64,000 bases of DNA from positions 43,260,129 through 43,324,128 of the forward strand of contig OX328109.1 in NCBI GenBank assembly GCA_946811185.2. Direction: 5' to 3'. The position numbers and the translations under genes were made by a program. How positions within the stretch are numbered: position 1 is the stretch's first letter; the number at the start of each line of letters is the position of its first letter. The notes beneath the pieces are model-generated. The model ran no database searches, was not told the origin of the DNA, and saw only the letters and a program-made list of their open reading frames with translations. Shown in pieces: positions 13,501 to 26,100 of the stretch. Origin of the DNA: Hippopus hippopus (taxonomy: Eukaryota > Mollusca > Bivalvia > Cardiida > Cardiidae).

Positions 13501-16500
13501 TATATGTGGTCCACCACGTAGCTTTGAAACAATACCTTGAGCTAGGTCTGAAGTTGAGAAAAATCTATCGCGGTGTAACCTTCCAGGAAAGTGCCTGGTT
13601 GAAGCCGTATATCGATAAAAACATAGAACTGAGGAAAGCCGTAAAGTCCACCTTTGAGTCCGACTTCTTCCAGTTGATGATCAACGCCGTGTTTGGCAAA
13701 ACTATAGAGGACCTGCGCAACCGCATAGACGTCAAACTGCGCAGAGGAAAACTCACAGTTGGCAAAATCATAGTCAAGCCCGCTTTGAAAGGGTGGATGC
13801 AAATAGGAGAAAACCTCGTCGTCCTCCAAACGCACAGAACGAAGATCACGTTTAACAGACCGACCTACACAGGCCTAGCTTTCTTGGATATCTCCAAGAC
13901 CTTGATGTTTTCCTACCACTATCTCTACATCCTCCCAAAGTACGGTGTGAGGGCCACGCTTCTGTACACAGTTACAGACAGCTTGGTATATGTGATAGAA
14001 TCAACGGGCCTGTACAAGGACATGGCAGAGGACGTAGATACTACTTTTGACACCAGCAATTTTTCTCTGGATCATCCATCTGGCATACCAGCTGGGAAGA
14101 ACAAAATAATGATGGGTATGTTGAAAGACAAAGCGGTCGGAAAGGTGATAGCAGAGTCTTCGACCAAAGTTGTACTCCTTAAAATTGCTTGGAGGAAAGG
14201 AGGAAAAGAAGTGCAAGGACATTTCCAAGAACGTTGTCCGGCACACATTGACACACGACGATTTTGTACGGTGTTTGATGACTGGAGAAGAGACCATCCG
14301 GACCATACATGTGATTAAAAACAGAAAGCAAACAATGTATACCGAAGAGGTGTCCAAAGTGGCGTTGTCTGCGAAGGACGACAAAAGGCACGTTTTGGAA
14401 GACAGCATTTCCACCCTAGCATTGGGGCACTATTGTCTTCACTCTTAAACAACCACAACATGGTGGAGGCACGGGTGATACTGCACCTGTGGACACGTAG
14501 CGTCATCTTTTCCCTCTAGGATAGATGACGGTCTAAAGAAGTAGCGGCTAAAAGAAAGAAGGCTTTCCTCCACTCTAGGTATGTCTGACACAAGATTCGA
14601 CTTGTTGTTAGTTGCCTTCTCCTCTTTGCCATCGTGGGTTTTCTTTGCTGCCCAGTAGTACTTTTCTCTATCCACCACAAACGTTGTCTTTTCTCAAAGT
14701 CCTTTTTGTCATTGTCCTCGGTACACTGTATTATGTAATAGGATACACATGTAACCTGTTTTCATTATCACTCTGAATGCAGAATTTTCTAGAAACATAA
14801 AGAACATTCATTGGTTTTTCACTGTGGTTATTTTTAGAAAAAGGATTGTTAGTAAACAAGTTGTTTATCAATCCATGTTTATAAATAACTTGTTGTCATC
14901 TTTCTAGAAAAGACTAATCTAGAATTTTCCAAGCTGATAAAAGTAGGAGTTACATACTTAGTGATTTGGATTTTGAATTTAGACTTGTGGCTTTGAGGAT
15001 ACAGAATTAGTGAGTGTTGGATTTATTCGATCGGACTATAGATCTGTAAGTTGGAATTATTTCTTTTTTAAAACAGGTTGCTCATATCTATTTGCAAGTT
15101 AAAACTATTGTTAATTTAGGTTTTAGGAACCAGAAATTTCATACTTTTTGTAGTCTAAACATAATTCTTAATTTTGAGGGACTTACTCTATTTCTTGTTC
15201 TAAGATTCAAACTTAACTGTTATTGTACTCTTTTGTCTTTATTAATTAATAAATATTGTTAATTGTAAAAGGCTTGTAGCTGGTTTTCTTTCTAGTTACG
15301 CTTGTCTCGTAACAACTGCTCCTCTAAACCGACCAGAGAATCGGCAGTAATCCCTCCCCCAGCCACGATTTTCCATTCTGAATCCACGGGTCTACCGATT
15401 GAGTCTAACGTTTGTACAACCAGAACGTCTTTAACTATTCCTCTTTCCATATAGTCCTTCCACGGCTCCACGAACCTTTTTGATAAATGCATCGTAAAGT
15501 GTGCACTAGGTGTGAAGAAAGCTTGCCAGAAACGTGTTCACACAAACGCAAGGAAGGTGTAACCCTTGTAGTGCCTTTCTAAAGCGAGAAAAATATGCAG
15601 AACTACGTAACCTCCATTGAGACGTTGTCTCGATAGCTCCGAACATTTTCACAGATGAAAAAGAGCGTGATATTCTCATGAAAAGAGATGACAAAAAAGT
15701 CCTATTCATGAAGGACTTGTCTCCAGACTTACGGAATAGGTCCATGGAGCCGTGGAAGGACTATATGAAAAGAAGAATAGTTAAAGACGTTCTGGTTGTA
15801 CAAACGTTAGACTCTCTAGGTAGACCCGTGGATTCAGAATGGAAAATCGTGGTTGGGGGTGGGATTTCCTGCTAGTACCTACATCGTAAAAAGAAGTTCT
15901 GCCTTTCCAGAAGTGCAGCAATACCCGTACCATACTATGCCTTCCCAGTCTCTCGTTACCTATCCCCTTCTAGCATAGATAGCGCTATGAGAAAGAAGAC
16001 AAGGTCCAGGACTACTGCCGATTCTCTGGTCGGTTAAGAGGAGCAGTGTACCGAGGACAATGACAAAATGGACTTTGAGAAAAAACAACGTTTGTGGTGG
16101 ATAGAGAACAGTACTACTGGGCAGCGAAGAAAACCCACGATGGCAAAGAGGAGAAGGCAACTTAGAACAAGGGGAATCTTTTGTCAAACATATCTAGAGT
16201 GGAGGAAAGCCTTCTTTCTTTTAGCCGCTACTTCTTTAGACCGTCATCTATCCTAGAGGGGATAGGGGAAGCTACGTGTCCACAGGTGCAGTATCACCTG
16301 AGCCTCCACCATGTTGTGGTTGTTTAAGAGTGAAGACGATAGTGCCCCAAGACATGCTGTCTTCCAAAATGTGCCTTTTGTCGTCCTTCGCAGACAACGC
16401 CACTTTGGACACCTCTTCAGTATACACGTTTGCTTTCTACTTTTAATCACGTGTATGGTCCGAAAGGTCTCTTCTCCAGTTATCAAACACCGTACAAAAT

Positions 16501-19500
16501 CGTCGTGTGTCGATGTGTGCCGGACAACGTTCTTGGAAATGCCCTTGCACTTCTTTTCCTCCTTTCCTCCCAAGCATTTTGAAGGAGTACAACTTTGGTC
16601 GAAGACCAACAAACTCTGCTATCACCTTTCCGCCTGCTTTGTCTTTCAACATACCCATCACTTTTTTGTTCTTCCCCGCTGGTATGCCAGATGGATGATC
16701 CAGAGGGAAATGCTAGTGTCAAAAGTAGTATCTACGTCCTCTGCCATGTCCTTGTAAGGTCGGGTGTTTCTATCACGCAAACCAAGCTGTCTGTATCTGT
16801 GTACAGAAGCGTGGCCCTCACACCGTACTTTGGGAGGATGTAGTGATAGTGGTAGGAAAACATCAAGGTCTTGGAGATATCCAAGAAAGCTAGGCCTGTG
16901 TAGGTCGGTCCGTTAAACGTGATCTTCGTTCTGCGCGTTTGGAGGACGACGAGGTTTTCTCCTATTTGCATCCACCCTTTCAAAGTGGGCTTGGCTGTGG
17001 TTTTTCCAACTGCGAGATTTCCTCTGCGCAGTTTGATGTCTATGCGGTTGCGCAGGTTCTCTATAGTTTTGCCAAACACGGCGTTGATCATCAACTGGAA
17101 GAAGTCGGACTCAGAGGTGGATTTTGCGGCTTTCCTTAGTTCTATGTTTTTAACGATGTACGGCTTCAACCAGGCACTTTCCTGGAAGGTTACACTGCGA
17201 TAGATTTTTCTCAACTTCAGACCTAGCTCAAGGTATTGTTTCAAAGCTACGCGGTAAACCACGCATCCCTCTTTGTCAAAAATGTTGGATGATAATTTCT
17301 TAAACCCGTGGATAGACAACACCTCCGGCGCTAGAGGATAATCGTTGTGAAGGTCATGCAACTGCACCTGATACTCTAGATCCACTTCTAGCATGCAAGG
17401 ATACTTTTCCCAATTCTCAAGCTTTTCCTGCGTCATCCAAGAGCAGCCGTGAGTAGGGGGTAGATTGCACATACTCCAACCGTATAAATTATTTGCATTG
17501 TAGTAGCCTATGTAATTCGTCATTTTGTCTGGATTGTAGGCTTCCTTCAAGTACGGGTTGTTAGCTTTGGTGTATCTGTGGGAAACTTGGCAAATACCAC
17601 CACGTATACCTTTTTCAACAAAGAGGTGCATGTCTATGTCTGACAAGAGCTCAAACTCTACGCCGGACGTTTTCAATGCGGCGTCCCAAGCTAGCCTCAG
17701 AGCAGTATAGTACCAAGCAGGGTCTAGACCATAGTTTTTGCAACATGATTTGCGGAAATTCTCAAAGATGTCCACCAAGAGAAGAGTATCATGCACGTTG
17801 TATAGGTCGTGGTAGTCTCCTAGTGTTTGGCAGCCAAAAACTTCCCACACTTTTTGGGCATGCGCGTGGAAATACCTTCACCTTTTAACTTGGAATGGAA
17901 GGCTTCTCTAGGAGGGAGTTTGGTCTCCTTGAAGTGCTCCGGACTGTCCATGTACTTATACGGATACACACCATTTCTGGATAGGAGCAGATCTCTTTGC
18001 TGTCCGGGATAGTACTTGGAGAAGGTTGGAAAGTCGTCTAGAGATTTTGCTAGGTTGTCTAGACTGCTTGACAAGAAGCGTTAGCTATCGATGAAGCCCA
18101 TCTTTTTCTGGGTTGGTAGGATATTACCCTCTTCCGTTTTGCGGAAGCCTACCACTATGCTTTTGGAAAAGGAGATGAACGTTTCTTCATTGCAAGGTAT
18201 GCAATCTATCTTCCCTTTTTTATCACCCAGGTGGGGGAGGAAAAGGTGGGCGTCATACTCAGACATGTTGTGTAAAACGATCGGCACAAACTTGACCATG
18301 TTCGCTATCTTGTTCAAACACACTTTGTGTGCCGCGCCTCTGTACTTTCCAGTGTAGTAGCAGAAGTCCGGAACTTTTTGGAAGGCCTCTTCATCCTCTT
18401 GGAAACAACCGGAGCAGGACCAACATCGTATGCTACAGAGATGTTCAAAGGATAGTTCTTTCGGTTCTCCGCGTGGCACTGGGATTTTTCTGACACCATT
18501 TTTAAACTTCAAGGTTGAGCCTTTGTCAGGCATGTTGGATTGACAAGGTCAGTGGTCCATGCAACACTCTAGATGGCTTTGCAACTTTTCCTCGGTGTAG
18601 AAAGCGTTCCAACATCTGGGACAAATTTGGATAGCCCCATTGTGGTCTGAAAGCTGCTTGGACAACAATCTAAACAAGGACTTCACCACGCAGTAGTGCT
18701 GCTTTTCTCCGTCATATAGAAGTAGCAAGTTTATGACGTGCTTTCTGTCTAGATGGTCGCCTACTCTAGCCAGTTCCACTTTTTTGTTTTCGTTAAAGAA
18801 GAGGACGTTCACAGCTATGTCCGGATTCTGCTACTCAAACTTAGGAATGGCTTCCAAGGAGACCGGGTACTCTATGCCGTCCATATCTAAGTCATTCTCT
18901 TTTGCACGTAGCTTCTTGTCCATTCTTTCTCCGTGGTATTTTGCGGGGTTCAAGGCTCGTAGCACAGACCATACAAAGCACTTGGCATCCTCGTTCTTCA
19001 TATTCACGAGAGCCTCTTTCTTGGCTAGGTCTTCTGGAAGTTCGATGTAGCCACTAGCACGGAGAGGCTTGTAGAAGATGGTGTGCATTTCTAGAGAGAG
19101 TATACCCGCTAGCACCCATCCATTTCCTTCTCTTTCGTGCGTGGCTAGATGTTCTACTACAAGGTCTACCATTGTTTTGTAAACGTCTTGTAAGTTCGTG
19201 CCCCGGATAACCGTTATGGGCTCATGTGAAAATATGCTATCTCTCAAAATACCTCTGTTGTCTCTCATTGTACACCTCAACACAAGCTTGGCTTTCACAC
19301 CGCGATTTTGATCTAAGATGTTTTGCATGGCTGGAGTAGTGGCTTCTGGAAAGGCATCCACATTTCTTCCTCGCCCTTCTATCCTGTAGGCGTTCGCCGT
19401 GACCCTGAACCTAGAGTTCTCTCTTTCCACTAAAATCTCGTTTTGGATTCTTTCTTGTAGTTGTTTTTTGGAAAGTTTAGAGAAGTCGCGAACATGTAGA

Positions 19501-22500
19501 TCCTTCGCTAGCTCCCTCAAGGCTTTCAAGGTCACGGCCGACTTCCTCCTATCCCTAGACCGTGGATTCTCTTGGGTGAACAGCGCTTCCAACTCCGCTT
19601 TTGTCACTGCAGAGTACCCGGGTAGACCTTGTTGTCTTGCCTAACTCTCTCAGTTCCCGCATGGTTGGTCCTTCCGCTTTTCGTCTATCCCGAGAATGAA
19701 GGTTTCTTTGAGAAAGCAGGGCTACTAGTTCCACTCTAGAAGCGCGGGAATAGCCTCGCAATCCCATTCTTTGCACAAGGCTCCGCAATTGCGGAACAGA
19801 CTGTGTCGTATAATCAGGCTGCATGTAGTATGCAAGCCTTGGACCAGCGCTTCCCTCAGTGTGTGGCTGGTCCACCAGTTTTTCTTGAATCTGTGAAGAA
19901 GCCATCACCAGGATTCCCTATTCTTAGAAGAATAGAGAATCTTAGAAGGTGAAAAAACTATCCACACGTCAAAATAAGGGTTTAGATACCCTCTTTGTAT
20001 ATAGTACGAGTTTTTGTAAGCCTCGCACAAAAGGTTGAACTCATGTTTTGTGGTTGACTTTTAACCATGAAAAAGGTTGCCGAAAGATATAAAAACGCTT
20101 TTCATGTGCTAGGAATTTTCGGTAAATTGGGAATTTTAACCGCAAGCGTGGTCAAACCCTTTCAAGGCAAGGTTCCCATTTTTGTATAGAAACGAAGTTT
20201 AAAGCGGTGTTAAACCACTTTTTCGTTTAAAGCAACGTTAAACCGCTTTGTAGAAAATCGGTTCTTGTGGTTGAGAGGTGGAGAAATCCTCTGGTTTAAA
20301 TATTGGCTCGAAAATCCAGTCGTCCTGTATGCGGACTAGGTATCTGTCTTCTAATACGCGGTCCTCCCAATAACGTATCTGCTTGGGGGTTGTGTCTAGA
20401 AACTTCGCGGCCCTATAGATGGAAGGAAACCAGTACTCTTTGTTTTCCCGGACGTCTTTCAGGATTACTTTTGTAGCCTTCGACATGCTAGAGGTTATGG
20501 GGTTAGACTGGTTGAATGTGGTTAAAACCGGATTTAACTGGTTGCCTTGACCATGAAATTGGGATCATTGAGTGCTTTGATGGTTCAAGCAACCACAAAA
20601 GTGGGATTTTTGCGTTTTGTTGTCGGCTTGACCTCAGATGACCCGTGATGGTTGGGTCAATCACTAAGCTAATTTTGGAGATTTATGCATGCTTTTACCT
20701 CTTTTTCCATTTTGTCCTCGAACTCTCATAATCCCACTACTACCTGCTACTTTTCCTTTTCCCCACAATGTTTTCAATTGGGCGTTTACGTCATGGTCTT
20801 TAAACTCGGGGTCGTTTGGTATAAAGTTAAAAAAAAAATCTCGTCTATGAGTTTATTTGGGCAATATCAACCCTTATGGGGCTCCCATAAATGAATTGCA
20901 GATATCATTAATAAAGCTGTGCAATTATTTGGACTGAGAAAACAATGACATAGAGGATATTTGGAGTTTTTTTTTGTGAAAGATCGAAACTTATTTCATC
21001 GAGTGAACATCATTGTTAATATCGGTGTAGCTGACTGTGAAAATATTACCGATGATACTCACTGGGTGAAATAAATCTCGATCTGTCACTAAAAAAAAAT
21101 TTTTTTTATTTCCTGCTTCTAACCTTTTTTTGTTGGGAATTTCGTCAAAATCTAATACAGTTGTTTTCAGTAATTCCCCGTGGCATACCTCCCCCCCCCA
21201 ACATAACAACGCATTACTATATTATGTAAAGCGCGAGAAATGTAGGGTAAATGCGCGTGAAATACATCATATCTCCCTCTGGTTGAATGGCAGGCACTGT
21301 ATACCTATTAAACCATAATCAATCATCATATCTTGATAAACTACCGAAAAGCATGAAATAATGAGATTATCTCAACCATTTCGTTTTTCTTATAGAGTTA
21401 ACGGTTCCTGTCCGCCATGGTCTGAAAAAGGAAGTGAATAGTTCAACACTGGAGCCTTACTACACGTATAATATTTTGGAGGAATTTGAATACTGGAATC
21501 TTACGCAGTCTTTCAAAAGGTAAGTTTTTCTTTTTGTTTCAAATTTCCAACGAAGCCGAAACTTACCTTTACCAAAGGTCACTGACTCTCCACTGGTCTG
21601 TCATGGGATCCCGATTTTCATTATCAGACACCGTTACTATTAATAGCACACTGACGACTGCCTCTACATCGTATTATAAACAACTCAAAGGCAGTCGTCA
21701 CTGTGCTGTTTATAGTAACAGTGTTAATGAAAATTTCACCATTCCGTTATATATACAGGCGATCACCAATATGCTTTTATAAGTGTCCAATGATCGACCA
21801 AGGAAAATCTTAGTGTTCCTTGATAATCCAACCAAGCTTCAAAGGCCTGTGGTTTGACCTACATAAACGAACAACCTCACGTCAAGTGCAAAAATGTCAA
21901 TGTCGTCTCGATGTTCGAGTGATTTCCTTGCCTCACTGCAGTACCTTATACTTGTATTTACGGCTTAAATACATGCATCGAATGCGATAGAATCAGACAG
22001 GACGGTGGAAAAAATACGTACCTGACTATCAAATCTGAAACTTCTTTTCATTCTTTTGGGCCATAGATATTACTTATTTATTGATTTAAACACATTTCTA
22101 CATTTGGCTTAGATGAGTAGATGGGAACTTTAAACCATATAGTTTTGCCAATTAGAAATTTAGTTGCGCTGCTTTGAAAGTTATAAAATTCTTGAGAATA
22201 GTAGTGCACTTTATAAGGTTTCGCAAAGACAGGTCTAGGCCGGAAGCTGCCACACCATCTTTCTAAAGCCATATGAATTCCACTCCTCTTTAAACAACCG
22301 ATATGTTCGAATTATCGCATGTTCGAGTAAACGATATTTCTCCTTTATGGATTTTTTAGATTATTGTCCGTAGTGTTGAGATTTTCCCTGCATTCTGTCC
22401 GAGTTTACGACGCGACAAGAAAGGTGCGATGTCTCAATATACAAGGATGGGTATGTTGTCTACTTATTTATCATTAGCATCGTTTTCATCAATACATAGA

Positions 22501-23050
22501 TATATTTATAAGATCTTACATGAGTTGGCGTTTGAGATAAAATTTTATTGAAGGAGTCTATGAAAAATGTGATTAATAAATTAGATCTAATTAAGTGAGC
22601 CTTTGGCGAGCTTAATATCATTTTTTCTTGACAAGTTTAGTAATATTTATCTCAACACCAACGAATGATTCTTTTTATCACATAACGATATTTCACAAAT
22701 TTTAGATCAGAAGATGCAAAACCATCTGTAGATGCACCCGCGGTAATATCCTTCAAACCAATTCACTTCTATAAAATACGTACAAAATGACGTCAAAATG
22801 ACGTCACACAAATATGATATCAAACGTGTATAAGATAAAAAATGTGTGATGGCTGTTTTACATTGAAAACAAGGGAGGTTGTGTGATAAATGTGTATCAC
22901 AGTTTTGTGCTAATGTACATGTATCTATCCATGTACTGCTTGTGTTTATATTATGCAACACACATTCAGAGCCGCAGGATACTTTTTCCTGTTACCAAAA
23001 TATTTTCAAAAGTGATCTGCAGCAGTAACACCTCCTCCCTCCTCCCCTCA

Positions 23051-23107
<57 letters not shown>

Positions 23108-26100
23108 GAGAGACAGAGAGAAAGAGGGAGGAGAGAGAGAGAGAGACAGAGAGAATCGTCGTTTTTGGAAAAGTATTAAATTAGTTCTACGATTCCTTCC
23201 TAAAGACCTTTTTGATTGCCTGTGCCAATATGTCAATCTGTTGTCCCCTCGAAGAGATTTGTTGACGATATGGTGCTCATTTCCCCCCCCCCCCAGCATT
23301 TTGTATCTTTGTTTTCTAGATAACAGTTATTAACGAAATTACCTGAGGTTTTTCTTTTCCATTTTTTTTCTATTTCAAGAAACGTATTAATTGCTTTTTC
23401 AATATTATAACTTGACTTGTTAATTGCAATAAAAATGGAACAAAATTTTCGTCCAATAAAAAAAAAATAGTGCAGTGTTAGAAAGCCAAAAGTAAAAATA
23501 CGAGACTCTACAAAATTGTATTTTAAGAAAAGGAATGACTGAATCTTAGTTGAGAGAACTTGTGGTCAGACCCTTTCACCTAGTCGTTTGATTATTATGT
23601 AGGTCTATATTGTTCGGTATTGTAAACTTCTTTTTTTATAAACTTATGTCAACCGGGATTTACTAAGGAAACAAAGTTCTGAGTTGAGTTCGATAGTTTA
23701 ATTCTGTGTGAAACAGTGTTGCAGAAGCATATACAAAAAAGAGAGAAAAAAAAAAGGGAGTCCAATAGGTGTTTCCAAATGATTACAATGAAATAACTAA
23801 TGTTTGGTATGTGGTCAAAAAATGATCTAGCAGCAATGCAGACTGGAGACAAAGTGAATGTGAATTAGTGTGCCAGAGAGAGAGAAACTTGCAAGTGAGT
23901 AGATATTAATAAAAAACACATGCATACACACTTTCTCTCTGATCACATCTCACATACATGTAAACAAAGGACAGCACAAGAAACATGAAAGACATTAACA
24001 AGCATGTATGTACACTGAACAAGTACTAGGACACCACAAAATGAAGCCATGGTTACATAACCCCTTCTTTGTAGAAAATGGCACCTGACATTTAAAAAAA
24101 ATTAACCCAAGCAAAGTAAAGTTTGTATCCCAACGACAAGGGTATAACAAAAGAAGATTCTTGGGAATACAATAAAAGTAAAGGGGAATAAATCCATAAA
24201 AAAAATGAACAAATCAGTAAACTGTCAGTCTGAAACTATAAGACATGAAAGAAAAATTTACAAAAGCAGACTTCAATCTGTTTTCAGCTCAACAGATGTA
24301 AACTGGAACAATCTGGAAAGAATAATTTCCCCTCCCCCCCAAAAAAAAACATCACAATGATGAAAAGAATACGAACTAGTATTCAACATACCTGTAAAGG
24401 TGGAAATATCTCTATCAGAAAAGAAAAGATGAAGGGCTGTTCCTATAATGAAAATCAGACAAAGATTTCCTCACCTGAGTTATTGCTGACGCAACGTACT
24501 GGATTAACCCATTCACCATACCTGTCTGGAGGTCTTTGGGTTCGAACTGGCCGACCCCTAAATGGACTAGGATCAGATTGCTGATTCCTAACTGATGGAA
24601 GACTGGGGGTATGGACCGAATTCGGCTTCTGCTGGGCTAAAGGTGTTGAGTCACTGCTGTATGTCCGGGATGTTGTAGCGGCTGGAGGACTGAGAGTAGG
24701 GTCCTGGGTTCGAGTCGGTTCTGGATTTCTGATCCTTTGCTGAGGAATAATGTATCTTGGAATCTCAGCGTCAGATTCGGATTCAGACTGTTGGGATGAT
24801 GAATCATCTGGTGCTGACTGCTTCCTTCTACAAACATTTGTAGGATCCTTGCGGACTTTCCCAGCATCCTCACAGGGAATGCTGTTAAAGGGAAGAAGCA
24901 TATTTCGGTGCAGACAGCGGGCTGGTCCAATTTTGTCTCTACGTCTGACTTTTTAGACAGGAATGTCCGAATTGGGAATCTCCAGGATAATGTATGGATG
25001 GCTGTCCCAGCGGTCAGCCAATTTGTGCTTTCCCTGAAGACCCACATTTCAGACCAAAACAACGTTTCCAACTTCGAACTTGGTCTGGCGGACCCGCTTG
25101 TTGTAGTTGTCCTCATTTTGAGTAGCCTGTTTGTTGGCTTCTGCAGCAGCAGTTCTGTAGGCGTATTGGAGTCTCTTCTGGAGTCTCGCGGCGTAGGTGT
25201 TATGGTCGGTGGCTTGATCCTCTGTGTTGCTACGACCAAGATATGCGTCAACAGTGATTTTTTTGGATGCCAACCGAACATAAGATAGTGGGGAGAGAAA
25301 CTAGTAGCATCGTTTTTAGTGCTGTTGTAGGCTTGAACTACAGGGGCAATAAAGCTTTTCCAGTCAGCCTTCTGGTTCTCAGTCAGTGTGCCAAGCATCT
25401 TGAGAAGAGTCTGATTGAACCGCTCTGCCGAACCATTTCCCATTGGATGGTATGGAGTTGTCCTTGATTTCCTAATTCCTGTAATTTTGCAGTTCCTTTA
25501 TAACAGTGCTTTCAAAAGTATGTCCTTGGTCCCTATGAAGACGTTCAGGGAAGCCGTAATATTGGAAGAATACATTATAAAGTGCCTTTGCTGTTGTCTG
25601 AGCAGTTTGGTTGCAGCATGGGACAGCCTGTGCAAATCGAGTAAAGTGGTCCTTGATTAACAAAATGTTTTCAACTCCTCCTTCGCTTGGCTCAAGGGAA
25701 AGGAAATCCATGCAAACAAGCTCCATAAGTCTGGTTGTGCGGATGGGAACTAATTCGGCAAAGGGGCGTACTGGTGCCTTCCTCATGATGCAACGGTGGC
25801 ATTTTTCAACCCACTCATTCACACTTTTTTCAAGGCCTGGCCAGTAAAAAAGTTGGCGAGCTAGCCAAAGTGTTTTCTCTTTGCCCTAGTGTCCTGCTTC
25901 GTCGTGGATGCCTCTCAAAGCTGTTTCGAGGTGGGCCTTTGGCAACACCAACTGTTGCACTGGTTGTCCATCCACAGTAGCGGTTCTGCAAAGGACTTGG
26001 TTAGAGATAACAAGTCGGTTCCACTCTCTGAAAAAGGGTTGAACATCAGCTGGTTCAGACTTGATACCTCCTCCTCTGGGGCGAAAACTGGTACTGAGGA

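Larger units (their letters stand above)
8670..20741. mobile_element. Polinton/Maverick-like palindromic element, 12,072 bp
   Basis: Ends are AGTAGTTGGGTTATGAGAG (left) and the complement AGTAGTGGGATTATGAGAG (right), flanked on both sides by ACCTGC. A 6-bp duplication and 5'-AG...CT-3' ends are Polinton traits. Nearly the whole element is an inverted repeat: left arm 8670 to about 15478, right arm about 15737 to 20741, single-copy loop about 258 bp. Arm differences: left-only 8910-10100, left-only 12101-12333, left-only about 14731-15320, right-only about 15880-16012. Genes seen are a type B DNA polymerase, a NUMOD1-like gene and a zinc-ribbon gene. No retroviral-type integrase, packaging ATPase, protease or capsid gene was recognised. 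It is therefore a non-autonomous, decayed derivative. It sits in intron 4 of the mucolipin gene. Confidence 0.85.

Noticed and set aside
15506..15745. 79-codon frame on the - strand in the palindrome loop
   Set aside because: It is antisense to the zinc-ribbon gene starting at 15487.
23650..24360. LTR of the Gypsy element
   Set aside because: No stretch could be matched to the region above 29590 by eye; a self-alignment would decide.
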